DNA of 10,243 nt, from NCBI GenBank assembly GCA_024638355.1, contig JAHEKO010000094.1:1-10243 (forward strand), read 5' to 3'. Position numbers and translations under genes: made by a program. Under the pieces are notes generated by a model. That model saw nothing but the letters and a program-made list of their open reading frames with translations. It did no database searches and was not told the DNA's origin. Shown here in pieces: positions 1 to 6,354 of the stretch (its first letter is position 1; each line of letters begins with the position of its first letter). This stretch comes from Acidobacteriota bacterium. Its GTDB lineage: Bacteria > Acidobacteriota > Thermoanaerobaculia > Multivoradales > JAHEKO01.

Positions 1-89
1 TCGCCGCCCACGAGCGGCCCGACCGCGCGCTTGAGGATGGCCACCTCCTCGGCGCAGTCCATCCCGTCGATGCGAAAGGCGGAGCTCAA
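1..89 (-). CDS. N-terminal fragment of an HMA-domain protein, probably a heavy-metal P-type ATPase (runs off the left edge)
   Basis: Reading the minus strand past the feoB stop gives an open frame of 29 codons to the window edge. The peptide begins [15 protein letters not shown] and continues into an amphipathic stretch ending near L-V-G-G. The beta strand followed by G-M-D-C-x-E-E is the metal-binding entry of HMA domains at the N terminus of many Zn/Cd/Pb-type P1B ATPases; Cys12 is present, and Glu15 stands where a CxxC pair would have its second Cys. An in-frame TAG lies directly before the TTG at 89-87, so TTG is the first possible start and overlaps the feoB stop as TTGA. The next start (ATG at 62-60) would remove the first beta strand. 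No clear Shine-Dalgarno is visible, so translation is probably coupled to feoB. The ATPase call is inferred from the domain type; only the HMA start is seen. A free metallochaperone or another HMA-bearing enzyme remains possible. Confidence 0.6.
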   Translation of the reverse strand, partial: MSSAFRIDGMDCAEEVAILKRAVGPLVGG

Positions 90-2329
90 CTACCGGCTAC
101 GATACGCCAGACCTGGGCCACGACGAAGCAGACGGCCACGCCCATGGCCACCGGCAGGAGGCCGGAGACGGCGGTCCACTTGGCGCTGCGCGTCTCCTTC
201 CAGATGGTGTAGAGGGTCGTCGAGCACGGATTGTGGATGAGGCTGAAGAGCATCAGGTTCACCGCCATCAGCAGGGTCCAGCCGCCGTCGCGGAGGAGCT
301 GGGCCGTCATCTCCTGGGAGTCGAGCTCGAACATCACGCCGTCGCCCGCGCCCACCCCGGCGGCGCCGGTCATCAACACCGTCAGCATGAGGATGGTCGG
401 AATGACGATCTCGTTGGCGGGGATGGCGATGACGTAGGCGAGCAGGATGAGCCCCGACAGACCGATCAAGGCGCCGAAGCCGTCCATCAGGTGGATGGCA
501 TGGTAGGCGAGGTTCGCTTCGCCGATCTTGATGTTCGCCACCAGCCAGATGACCGCGCCGGCGGGCGCAGCGAAGACCACCGCTCGCCAGAGAACGATCA
601 GGGTGCGGTCGATGATCGAGGTGTAGATGGTCTGCAGCACGCGCGGCGGACGGTAGGGCGGCAGCTCGAGGTTGAAGGTCGAGACCTCGCCGCGCAGGAC
701 GGTGCGCGACAGGAGCCACGATGCGCCGAAGGTGAGCAGCACGCCCAGCACCGCGATGCCCACCACCGAGAGCGCCGAGATCAGGCCGGCGAGATAGGCG
801 GGCGCCAGGCCGCCGATGAAGATCGAGGCGATCAGGATCTGGGTCGGCCAGCGGCCGTTGCAGAGCGCGAAGTTGTTGGTGATGATCGCGATCAACCGCT
901 CGCGTGGGCTGTCGATGATGCGGGTCGAGACGATCGCGGCGGCGTTGCAGCCCCAGCCCATGGCCATGGTCAGCGCCTGCTTGCCGTGCGCGCCGACCCG
1001 CTGGAACATGCGATCGAGGTTGAAGGCCACGCGTGGCAGGTAGCCGAAGTCCTCGAGCAGGGTGAAGAGAGGAAAGAAGATCGCCATCGGCGGCAGCATG
1101 ACGCTCACCACCCAGGCGGTGGCGAGATAGACGCCGTCGATCAGCAGGCCGTCGAGCCACCAGGGCAGTGAGACGGCGGCCGCCGCGCCCTTGAGCAGCG
1201 GATGGACCTGGTCGACCAGGAGGGTGGCGAGCATCGCCGACGGTACGTTGGCGCCGGCGATGGTGATCCAGAAGATCGCCGTGAGCATGAGCAGCATCAG
1301 CGGGAAGCCGAAGAGGCGGCTGGTCACCAGCCGGTCGAGGGTGCGGTCCCAGTCGAAGCGCGGCGTCTCGCCGCTGCGGGTCACCGCGCGATCGGCCAGG
1401 TGGGCCGCCTGCGCGTAGACCTCCTCCATGAGCTGTTGATGGAAGTCCTTGCCGACCTGCCAGCGGAGCTGGCGGGCGAGCGCGAGCGTCTTTCCGGCCT
1501 CGGGGCCGGCAGCGCTCTCGGGCGCCGGCGCCCGCGGCTCGAGGCCGCCCTCGGACTGTTGCAGCTCGCCCAGCTCGCCGCTGCGGAGGGCTTCCTCGAT
1601 CTTGGGGTCGCCGTCGAGTAGCCGCAGGGCGACCCATCTCGAGTTCGGCAGCTCGGGGTAGAGCTCCAGAATGCGGTTCGAGAGTCGCCCGACCGCCCGC
1701 TCGAGGGCCGGATGTCGGCCGCCGATGCGGCGCGGTTTGCCCACCGCTCGCCCGCTCGCCACGTCGCTGATGGCGCGGTTGAGCTCGTCGAGCCCCTCGC
1801 CGTAGCGTGCCGCGGTGGCGACGACCGGCACGCCCAGGTCGCGGGCCAGCCGGCGCTCGTCGACGTCCAGCCCCTTGCGCCGCGCCTCGTCCATCAGGTT
1901 CAGGCAGACCACCGCGCGGTCGGTGATCTGCAGCACTTGCAGCACCAGGTTCAGGTTGCGCTCGAGGCGGGTGGCGTCGACCACGATGACCGTGACGTCC
2001 GGCTGCCCGAAGAGCACGAAGTCGCGGGCGATCTGCTCGTCGAGGCTGGCCGACAGCAGCGAGTACGTTCCCGGCAGGTCGACCAGCTTGTAGCGCTTGC
2101 CGCCCGAGGAGAAGCCGCCCTCGGCGCGAGCGACCGTCTTGCCGGGCCAGTTGCCGGTGTGCTGGCGCAGGCCGGTCAGAGCGTTGAAGACGGTGCTCTT
2201 GCCGGTGTTCGGGTTGCCGGCGAGCGCCACCACGAAGTCGTAATCGCTCATGTCGACGCCGAGCTTGATCAGGTTGCCCACGTTGTGGGCCGGACATTCG
2301 GCGCAGTTGGCGGCGCTGGGATGGCTCAT
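86..2329 (-). CDS. feoB: Ferrous iron transport protein B (FeoB), Cys-motif N-terminal subfamily
   Basis: This 747-residue protein is an inner-membrane Fe(II) transporter with a cytoplasmic G domain. The G1 loop GNPNTGKS is at 38-45, followed by the GNWPGKT switch region, then G3 DLPG at 84-87 and G4 NLMD at 144-147. A helical cytoplasmic region reaches about residue 335, and the polytopic core follows. The core holds conserved FeoB cysteines in GWGCN (C461), ALCNGRWP (C490) and NPCSTTL (C702, followed by the KET...KWT motif). The N terminus carries C9-x2-C12-x2-H15 ahead of the G domain. That region matches what I recall of this subfamily, which supports the start at 2329 over the internal Met27. 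GAGGA overlapping the upstream stop gives a Shine-Dalgarno with 10-nt spacing. The gene lies 13 bp after the DtxR/FeoA2 regulator and overlaps the HMA gene by 4 bp, so all three probably form one operon. It differs from the second FeoB in this window in its N terminus and Cys contexts. Confidence 0.95.
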   Translation of the reverse strand: MSHPSAANCAECPAHNVGNLIKLGVDMSDYDFVVALAGNPNTGKSTVFNALTGLRQHTGNWPGKTVARAEGGFSSGGKRYKLVDLPGTYSLLSASLDEQIARDFVLFGQPDVTVIVVDATRLERNLNLVLQVLQITDRAVVCLNLMDEARRKGLDVDERRLARDLGVPVVATAARYGEGLDELNRAISDVASGRAVGKPRRIGGRHPALERAVGRLSNRILELYPELPNSRWVALRLLDGDPKIEEALRSGELGELQQSEGGLEPRAPAPESAAGPEAGKTLALARQLRWQVGKDFHQQLMEEVYAQAAHLADRAVTRSGETPRFDWDRTLDRLVTSRLFGFPLMLLMLTAIFWITIAGANVPSAMLATLLVDQVHPLLKGAAAAVSLPWWLDGLLIDGVYLATAWVVSVMLPPMAIFFPLFTLLEDFGYLPRVAFNLDRMFQRVGAHGKQALTMAMGWGCNAAAIVSTRIIDSPRERLIAIITNNFALCNGRWPTQILIASIFIGGLAPAYLAGLISALSVVGIAVLGVLLTFGASWLLSRTVLRGEVSTFNLELPPYRPPRVLQTIYTSIIDRTLIVLWRAVVFAAPAGAVIWLVANIKIGEANLAYHAIHLMDGFGALIGLSGLILLAYVIAIPANEIVIPTILMLTVLMTGAAGVGAGDGVMFELDSQEMTAQLLRDGGWTLLMAVNLMLFSLIHNPCSTTLYTIWKETRSAKWTAVSGLLPVAMGVAVCFVVAQVWRIVAGS

Positions 2330-2342
2330 CTCGGTTTCGTCC

Positions 2343-3368
2343 TCAGGCGACGCGCTCGATGCGCACCTGTTCGGCCTGCTCGCGGCGTAGCGCGATCACG
2401 GCTCCGCGCACCCGATAGCCGGTCGGGTCGCCGCTCGGGCTCTCGATCTCGACGCTCACCTCGGTGCCGGGAATCAGTCCGAGATCGAGCATCCGCCGCC
2501 GCTCGGGTCCGCGCAGGACCGGCGACAGGGAGACGACGCGCCCGACGTCGCCCACCGCCAGGGCGGAAAGTCGCTGGGAGGGTTCGGTCTTGTCGTCCTC
2601 GTCCTCCTGCGGCAGCGACAGCACGGAGAGATTGGCGGCGAGGATGGGGGCCAGGACGTGCTCCTCGTCATCGGCCTCGAAAGCGATGCGCTGCGGCGTC
2701 GACTCGTTGACGCGGATGCGCATGCCCGGGTAGAGACCCTCGGCGACGAGCTGCGCGTAGACGGCGTCCGGCTCGTCCTCGACGTGGACGATCTCCGCCA
2801 GCTCGCCGACCGCGAGCTCGGTCAGCGGTCGCCCCTGCAGCGGCACGATGTCGCCGGCCGCCGTCGGGATCGGGTCGCCGTGCGGATCGAACCGCGGGTG
2901 GCCGAGGCTCGCCGATAGTCGGTCGGCTTCCTCGGGCGATGTGTTGTGCTCGCGGATCTCGGCTTCCTGGTGCCAGTCGAGGGGGGCCAGCCCGGTCTTC
3001 TCGGAGAGGTAGCGCTCCCAGAGGCGGTGGATGCGAACGACGCGCAGAGCGTACTTGCGCCCCTCGGGAGTCAACCGGTAGCCGTCGCCGTCGAAGCCGA
3101 CCAGCTCCTGCTCCTGGAGCCGGCGCAGCAGCTCGGCCGCTCGATTCCCCGAGACCGTCAGAGCGCCGGAGAGACTCTGCAGGTTGGCGATACGCTCTTT
3201 GTACTCGAAGTCGAAGAGATGCTTGAGCGCGTCCTCGATCATCACCCGCTCCGTCGCGCGCGCGCCGCGCAGCCACCGCCAGAGGAGGCCTCGATCGGGC
3301 CAGAACAGCAAGACCGAGCCGGCGATGACGGCGATGCCGAGGGTGAGGGCGATGACGGGGTCGTTCAT
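2343..3368 (-). CDS. Membrane-anchored DtxR-family metal-dependent regulator with two C-terminal FeoA-like domains
   Basis: The protein has 341 residues, in this order. One hydrophobic segment (about 5-23) is followed by a basic stretch (R26 to R37), predicting a single anchor with the rest in the cytoplasm. A winged helix (about 40-108) follows. Next is a DtxR-type metal-binding/dimerisation helix region (about 110-165) containing [18 protein letters not shown] and [14 protein letters not shown]. Then comes an FeoA-like SH3 domain (about 182-252), an acidic linker, and a second, more typical FeoA domain (about 267-338, with MLDLGLIPG). By alignment from memory with DtxR, H114, E118, H133, E140 and H141 fill metal positions. 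D46 and E137 stand where DtxR has Met10 and Cys102, and are the residue types MntR uses. It is first in the operon before feoB. Known family members repress metal-uptake genes when metal-loaded; the FeoA domains suggest contact with FeoB. Whether it binds DNA, FeoB or both is inference. Only a weak Shine-Dalgarno is visible. Confidence 0.88.
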   Translation of the reverse strand: MNDPVIALTLGIAVIAGSVLLFWPDRGLLWRWLRGARATERVMIEDALKHLFDFEYKERIANLQSLSGALTVSGNRAAELLRRLQEQELVGFDGDGYRLTPEGRKYALRVVRIHRLWERYLSEKTGLAPLDWHQEAEIREHNTSPEEADRLSASLGHPRFDPHGDPIPTAAGDIVPLQGRPLTELAVGELAEIVHVEDEPDAVYAQLVAEGLYPGMRIRVNESTPQRIAFEADDEEHVLAPILAANLSVLSLPQEDEDDKTEPSQRLSALAVGDVGRVVSLSPVLRGPERRRMLDLGLIPGTEVSVEIESPSGDPTGYRVRGAVIALRREQAEQVRIERVA

Positions 3369-3412
3369 GAGCTCGGTGCCTGACGCGTGCGCGGCTTTAC
3401 CCGACCAAAACA

Positions 3413-3428
3413 GATTTTTATACTAATC
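3413..3428. promoter_or_regulatory. Imperfect palindrome over the -10 region, possible metal-regulator operator
   Basis: GATTTTTATACTAATC is an inverted repeat with 6 of 8 base pairs matching (GATT/AATC arms and a TA/TA centre). It overlaps the proposed -10 of the regulator-feoB promoter, where a DtxR-family repressor would act. It does not match the classical DtxR/IdeR or Fur box, so assignment to the adjacent regulator is a guess from position. Confidence 0.25.
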
Positions 3429-3448
3429 AAAAAAACCGAAGGGGTCAA
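3420..3448 (-). promoter_or_regulatory. Candidate sigma70-type promoter of the regulator-feoB operon
   Basis: On the minus strand TTGACC (3448-3443, 5 of 6 to consensus) is separated by exactly 17 nt from TAGTAT (3425-3420, 4 of 6). An overlapping TATAAA at 3422-3417 is a better -10 but would need a 20-nt spacer. The elements sit in the only strongly AT-rich patch of the window and predict a leader of roughly 45 nt before the regulator ATG. This is pattern matching only. Confidence 0.45.
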
Positions 3449-3521
3449 GTCGCCGGGAGCGAAACGCAGCAGACTCAGGCATTTCCGGCGTTCTGGGCGA
3501 AGGCTGGTGAGAAGGGCAGGC

Positions 3522-3527
3522 TAGAAT
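3522..3527 (+). promoter_or_regulatory. TAGAAT -10 hexamer placing transcription start at the first phosphoribosyltransferase ATG
   Basis: TAGAAT ends 6 nt before the ATG at 3534. A start site at normal distance from a -10 would fall on or beside the A of the ATG, giving a leaderless mRNA. No -35 hexamer is evident, and the only purine-rich stretch (AGAAGG, about 3510-3515) is too far upstream to act as a Shine-Dalgarno. The same arrangement recurs at 4741 and 6341. Confidence 0.4.
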
Positions 3528-3533
3528 CGGACG

Positions 3534-4106
3534 ATGTCCGAGAAGCTCTACCTCAGCGCCCAGGGGCTCCTGGAAGACGCCTTCCGGCTCGGCGCCCGGG
3601 TGCTCGCGAGCGGCTTCCGGCCGAGCTTCATCGTCGCCATCTGGCGCGGCGGCGTGCCGGTCGGCATGGCGGTGCAGGAGCTGCTCGACTACTTCGGCGT
3701 CCGCAGCGATCACATCGCGATCCGGACGTCGTCGTATCAGGGAATCGACGGGCGCTCGTCGACCGTGCGGATCCACGGCACGAGCTACCTCATCAAGAAC
3801 CTCGAGCACGAGGACCGGCTGCTGATCGTCGACGACGTCTTCGACACCGGGCACACCATCCGTGCGCTGGTCGACCATCTGCGCGAGAAGGCGCGTCTGA
3901 ACACCCCGGGCGACATCCGGGTCGCGGTGCCCTACTACAAGCCGGCGCGCAACGAGACCGATCTGGTGCCCGACTACTACCTCCACGAGACCGAGCAGTG
4001 GATCAAGTTCCCCTACTCGCTCGAGGGGCTGACGCCGGCGGAGATCGCGGAGCGCCGGCCCGAGATCTACGAGATCCTCGCGGAATCGATCGGGGCGCGG
4101 GAGTAG
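3534..4106 (+). CDS. Phosphoribosyltransferase, purine/xanthine-type (first of a tandem pair)
   Basis: This 190-residue type I phosphoribosyltransferase would transfer phosphoribose from PRPP to a base, by family probably a purine. The PRPP loop LLIVDDVFDTGHT is at 96-108 with the acidic pair D100-D101 and the TGxT phosphate-binding end intact. WRGG at 37-40 is the likely pyrophosphate loop. The C-terminal HETEQWIKFPY stretch (151-161) resembles the base-binding hood of Gpt-like enzymes and predicted archaeal hypoxanthine phosphoribosyltransferases. It is divergent from the metal regulator across 165 bp and lies 7 bp before its paralogue, so the two are probably co-transcribed. No link to iron transport is visible in the protein itself. 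A more specific base preference cannot be read from the sequence, and a non-salvage role is possible. Confidence 0.85.
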   Translation: MSEKLYLSAQGLLEDAFRLGARVLASGFRPSFIVAIWRGGVPVGMAVQELLDYFGVRSDHIAIRTSSYQGIDGRSSTVRIHGTSYLIKNLEHEDRLLIVDDVFDTGHTIRALVDHLREKARLNTPGDIRVAVPYYKPARNETDLVPDYYLHETEQWIKFPYSLEGLTPAEIAERRPEIYEILAESIGARE

Positions 4107-4113
4107 GCCGGCG

Positions 4114-4695
4114 ATGGAGAAGCGGTTCATCGAAGAAGAGGACATGCTGCTCGACGCCTACCGGCTCGGCGTCAAGATCTACGAGAGCGGCTTCCGGCCG
4201 ACCTTCATCGTCGCCGTCTGGCGCGGCGGCACGTCGGTCGGCATCGCCGTCCAGGAGTGCCTGCAGTACCTGGGCGTCGAGACCGATCACATCTCGATCC
4301 GCACCTCGTACCGGGGCATGACGAGCTACAAGAAGATGCTCGACAACGCGGACGCGATCCGGGTTCACGGTACCCGCTATCTGCTCGAGAATCTGAACGC
4401 CGACGACGGTCTGCTGATCGTCGACGACGTCTACAGCTCCGGGCTGAACGTCCAGGCGGTGATCGACCGTCTCGCCCAGCGCACTCGGCGCAACATGCCC
4501 CGGGACGTTCGCATCGCGGTGCCCTGGATCCGGCCGGCGAGCAATCGGACCGGCAGGACGCCCGACTACTATCTCCACGAGACCGACAAGTGGCTGGTGC
4601 TGCCCTGGGAGCTCAACGGCCTCACCCGCGAGGAGATCCGCCGCCACAAGCCCTACCTGAAGCCGGTCTTCGACGAGCTGAACGAAGAATCGTAA
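4114..4695 (+). CDS. Phosphoribosyltransferase paralogue with altered PRPP loop (second of the pair)
   Basis: This 193-residue protein is colinear with the preceding one, and the shared blocks GFRP-FIVA-WRGG (27-39), SDHI/TDHI, RVHGT, LLIVDDV, PDYYLHET and the WLVLPWELNGLT hood are easily seen. It has extra residues around 69-80 (MTSYKKMLDNAD). The PRPP loop keeps D104-D105 but reads V-Y-S-S-G-L-N, so the threonine that closes the loop in its neighbour (T108) is Asn112 here and TG has become SG. That may lower or change PRPP binding; the protein may be an active variant, a regulatory partner of a heterodimer, or may use another substrate. The start ATG follows the first gene's stop by 7 bp, with GGGAG inside the upstream gene's end as a plausible Shine-Dalgarno. 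A 22-bp block at 4411-4432 is identical to 3819-3840, consistent with tandem duplication and conserved PRPP-loop coding. Confidence 0.82.
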   Translation: MEKRFIEEEDMLLDAYRLGVKIYESGFRPTFIVAVWRGGTSVGIAVQECLQYLGVETDHISIRTSYRGMTSYKKMLDNADAIRVHGTRYLLENLNADDGLLIVDDVYSSGLNVQAVIDRLAQRTRRNMPRDVRIAVPWIRPASNRTGRTPDYYLHETDKWLVLPWELNGLTREEIRRHKPYLKPVFDELNEES

Positions 4696-4702
4696 CGGCG
4701 AC

Positions 4703-4723
4703 CCGCCCGGAGTCACGGGGCGG
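4703..4723. terminator. GC-rich hairpin after the phosphoribosyltransferase pair
   Basis: CCGCCC (4703-4708) and GGGCGG (4718-4723) form a 6-bp stem with a 9-nt loop, 8 bp after the second gene's stop. No T tract follows, so it is not a canonical intrinsic terminator. Confidence 0.25.
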
Positions 4724-4740
4724 CCTCGGGGCTTTGGCGT

Positions 4741-4746
4741 TAGATT
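4741..4746 (+). promoter_or_regulatory. TAGATT -10 hexamer just upstream of the SRPBCC gene
   Basis: TAGATT ends 8 nt before the ATG at 4755, so transcription would start at or next to the start codon. GGGAG at 4747-4751 is only 3 nt from the ATG, too close for normal Shine-Dalgarno use. No -35 is visible. Confidence 0.35.
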
Positions 4747-4754
4747 GGGAGCAG

Positions 4755-5507
4755 ATGTTTCTCCTCGTCGCCCTCTTTCTGGGGCTCGCGCTCGGTTTCG
4801 CCCTCGTTCTGCGCTGGGGAGCGCGCTGGGGCGCGACCGAGGAGGAGCTGGTCGCGTCGATGGCCGGCGACGACTGGCTCGAGGGCGTGCGGCCCGCGCG
4901 CGTGGTCATGACGCGCGCGGTGACCATCGCGGCGGCCCCGAACGAGGTCTGGCCCTGGCTGGCCCAGCTCGGCCGCGGCGCCGGCTGGTACGCGCTGGAC
5001 CTCCTCGACAACGGCGGCAGGCCGTCGGCCCGTCACGTCGTCTCCTGGATTCCGGCTCCCGCGCTCGGCGATGCCACGGCCATCGGCTACCTGAGGCGTC
5101 TTGAGCCCGGTCGCGTGCTCGCCTGGTGGCAGCCCGAGGCGCCCCTGGCCGGCGCCGGCACGCGCGCGGTCTTCTGCTACGAGATCGAGCCGCGGGGCGC
5201 CGGCACGCGGCTCGTCGCGCGGTTCTCGTGGGACGCGCGGGGCGTCACCGGCTGGCCCGTGCTGCTCTTTTTCCAGGCCGTCGACACCGTCATGGCCCTC
5301 AAGCAGATGCTCGGCATCAAGCGGCGCGCGGAGCTCTACGGCGCGCGTGGGGCGAATCCAGCGGCCCCCGAGACCGGCGCGCGCGACCAGTTCCAGCTCT
5401 ACCAGGTGGTCTACGCCTGCGGAGAGGTGGCCGGGGAGCGCGGCCGGGACCTGGGAGCGAAGTGGCATCGAGCCGCGATTCGCGACGGCGTATTGCCCAG
5501 CGACTGA
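4755..5507 (+). CDS. Membrane-anchored SRPBCC-fold (polyketide cyclase/START-like) protein
   Basis: The 250-residue protein starts with one hydrophobic helix (residues 1-19) followed by R20 and R24, a likely membrane anchor with the rest cytoplasmic. The body has the SRPBCC pattern: a strand with VTIAAAPNEVWPWLAQLG (56-73), GWYALDLLDNGG (77-88), a central GD..AIGYLRRLEPGRVLAWWQPE section (105-128) and a C-terminal amphipathic helix region (about 165-190). This fold binds hydrophobic ligands in a deep cavity; no catalytic residues can be assigned. The ATG at 4755 was chosen because in-frame sequence further upstream lies inside the phosphoribosyltransferase gene and is not protein-like. The tail (about 198-250) shows no recognised motif. 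It lies 36 bp before the methyltransferase gene and may share its transcript. Its ligand and pathway are unknown. Confidence 0.75.
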   Translation: MFLLVALFLGLALGFALVLRWGARWGATEEELVASMAGDDWLEGVRPARVVMTRAVTIAAAPNEVWPWLAQLGRGAGWYALDLLDNGGRPSARHVVSWIPAPALGDATAIGYLRRLEPGRVLAWWQPEAPLAGAGTRAVFCYEIEPRGAGTRLVARFSWDARGVTGWPVLLFFQAVDTVMALKQMLGIKRRAELYGARGANPAAPETGARDQFQLYQVVYACGEVAGERGRDLGAKWHRAAIRDGVLPSD

Positions 5508-5543
5508 GGCAACCGACGGCGGCCAGGGAGCGAACGGTCGGGC

Positions 5544-6299
5544 ATGGTCGGTCGAATCCCCGTCGCGCGGCTCGTCGTCGCTCTCCTACTCGCGACGACA
5601 TGGCTCGGGCCTCCGGCGTCGGCGGCGACGGCATCGGAGCCGGCGGCCGACCGCTACGAGTACCGCAGATCTCGCGATCCGGCCGGGCTCGGCAAGTTCT
5701 ACATGGGGCGCGAGATCGCCCACTACATGTCGCACCTCGGCGCGCCCTGGCTCGAACGGCCCGAGCGCGAACGAGAGGAGCGCACCGATCTGCTTCTCGA
5801 GTCGCTCGAGATCGGTCCCGGAGACGTGGTCGCCGACGTCGGCGCGGGCTCGGGCTACTTCACCCTGCCGCTGGCCGAGAGGGTCGGTCCGCGCGGCCGG
5901 GTGCTGGCCGTGGACATCCAGCAGGAGATGCTCGACATCATCGAGCGGAGGGCCGCGAAGGGCGGTCTCGAGAACGTCGTAACCCTTCTCGGCTCGGCGG
6001 AAGATCCCGGGCTGCCCGCCGGCGAGGTTGATCTCGCGCTCCTCGTCGACGTCTACCACGAGCTCTCCCACCCCTGGGAGATGACCGACGCCATCGTGCG
6101 CGCCCTCCGGCCGGGCGGCCTCCTGGTGCTGGTCGAATACCGTGGCGAGAATCCCTGGGTGCCGATCAAGGCGCTGCACAAGATGACCGCCGACCAGGCC
6201 CGCCGCGAGATGGTGGTGCACGATCTCGAGTTCGTCGACAACCTGGACAGGCTGCCGCGGCAGCACGTGTTGCGATTCCGCAAGCCCGGCGCGCGCTGA
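5544..6299 (+). CDS. Class I SAM-dependent methyltransferase with an N-terminal signal peptide
   Basis: In this 251-residue protein, residues 1-27 form a typical export signal (R4/R9, a hydrophobic core about 10-20, then PPASA before a likely cleavage site). The Rossmann methyltransferase core follows: motif I VADVGAGSGYF (96-106), acidic ribose ligand D124 in AVDIQ, SAED (151-154), the VDVYHEL strand (168-174) and LRPGGLLVLVEYR (188-200). The preceding FYMGREIAHYMSHLGAPWLERPERE block (52-76) recurs in a methyltransferase group I recall from several environmental phyla, often with signal peptides. The acceptor substrate is unknown. An internal start at Met54 (5703) would give a cytoplasmic form beginning inside the conserved block. 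The nearest purine stretch, AGGGAG, lies at 5525-5530, rather far from the ATG. It probably belongs with the SRPBCC gene upstream; no functional tie to the Feo genes is shown beyond position. Confidence 0.85.
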   Translation: MVGRIPVARLVVALLLATTWLGPPASAATASEPAADRYEYRRSRDPAGLGKFYMGREIAHYMSHLGAPWLERPEREREERTDLLLESLEIGPGDVVADVGAGSGYFTLPLAERVGPRGRVLAVDIQQEMLDIIERRAAKGGLENVVTLLGSAEDPGLPAGEVDLALLVDVYHELSHPWEMTDAIVRALRPGGLLVLVEYRGENPWVPIKALHKMTADQARREMVVHDLEFVDNLDRLPRQHVLRFRKPGAR

Positions 6300-6304
6300 G
6301 CCCA

Positions 6305-6330
6305 CCCGATCGGGTCGCCCCGATGGGGCG
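6305..6330. terminator. Two adjacent GC hairpin/palindrome elements between the methyltransferase and feoA genes
   Basis: CCCGATCGGG at 6305-6314 is a perfect 10-bp palindrome. It is followed at 6316-6330 by a perfect 6-bp stem, CGCCCC/GGGGCG, with a GAT loop. They sit between the methyltransferase stop and the proposed feoA promoter. With no T tract this may be a terminator-like structure or a regulator site; the sequence does not decide. Confidence 0.3.
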
Positions 6331-6340
6331 GGAACGTTGC

Positions 6341-6346
6341 TAGAGT
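6341..6346 (+). promoter_or_regulatory. TAGAGT -10 hexamer of the feoA-feoB-opine dehydrogenase unit
   Basis: TAGAGT ends 8 nt before the feoA ATG at 6355, and there is no Shine-Dalgarno between them. The position fits a leaderless or very short-leader transcript. No -35 hexamer and no Fur or DtxR box is evident nearby. Confidence 0.35.
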
Positions 6347-6354
6347 TCTCGGCG

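Noticed and set aside
233..1171. Plus-strand open frame of 312 codons opposite feoB
   Set aside because: His/Asp/Arg/Gly-rich with no domain; antisense shadow of FeoB membrane segments.
3428..3445. A7 run followed by GC bases considered as a terminator
   Set aside because: No stem precedes the run on either strand, and it lies between divergent genes.
3819..3840. 22-bp exact repeat shared with 4411-4432 considered as a mobile or recombination site
   Set aside because: It encodes the PRPP loop in both paralogues and is explained by gene duplication and constraint.
3423..4145. Long minus-strand open frame opposite the first phosphoribosyltransferase gene (240 codons)
   Set aside because: Arg/Asp/Val-rich composition with no family motif, fully antisense to a gene with clear motifs; a typical high-GC shadow.
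4257..4754. Upstream in-frame extension of the SRPBCC gene
   Set aside because: This part lies out of frame within the second phosphoribosyltransferase gene and reads as low-complexity Arg/Pro sequence; the ATG at 4755 gives the membrane anchor at the N terminus.
6337..6354. TTG start for feoA six codons upstream
   Set aside because: It would place the start ahead of the proposed -10 hexamer and adds residues outside the FeoA fold.
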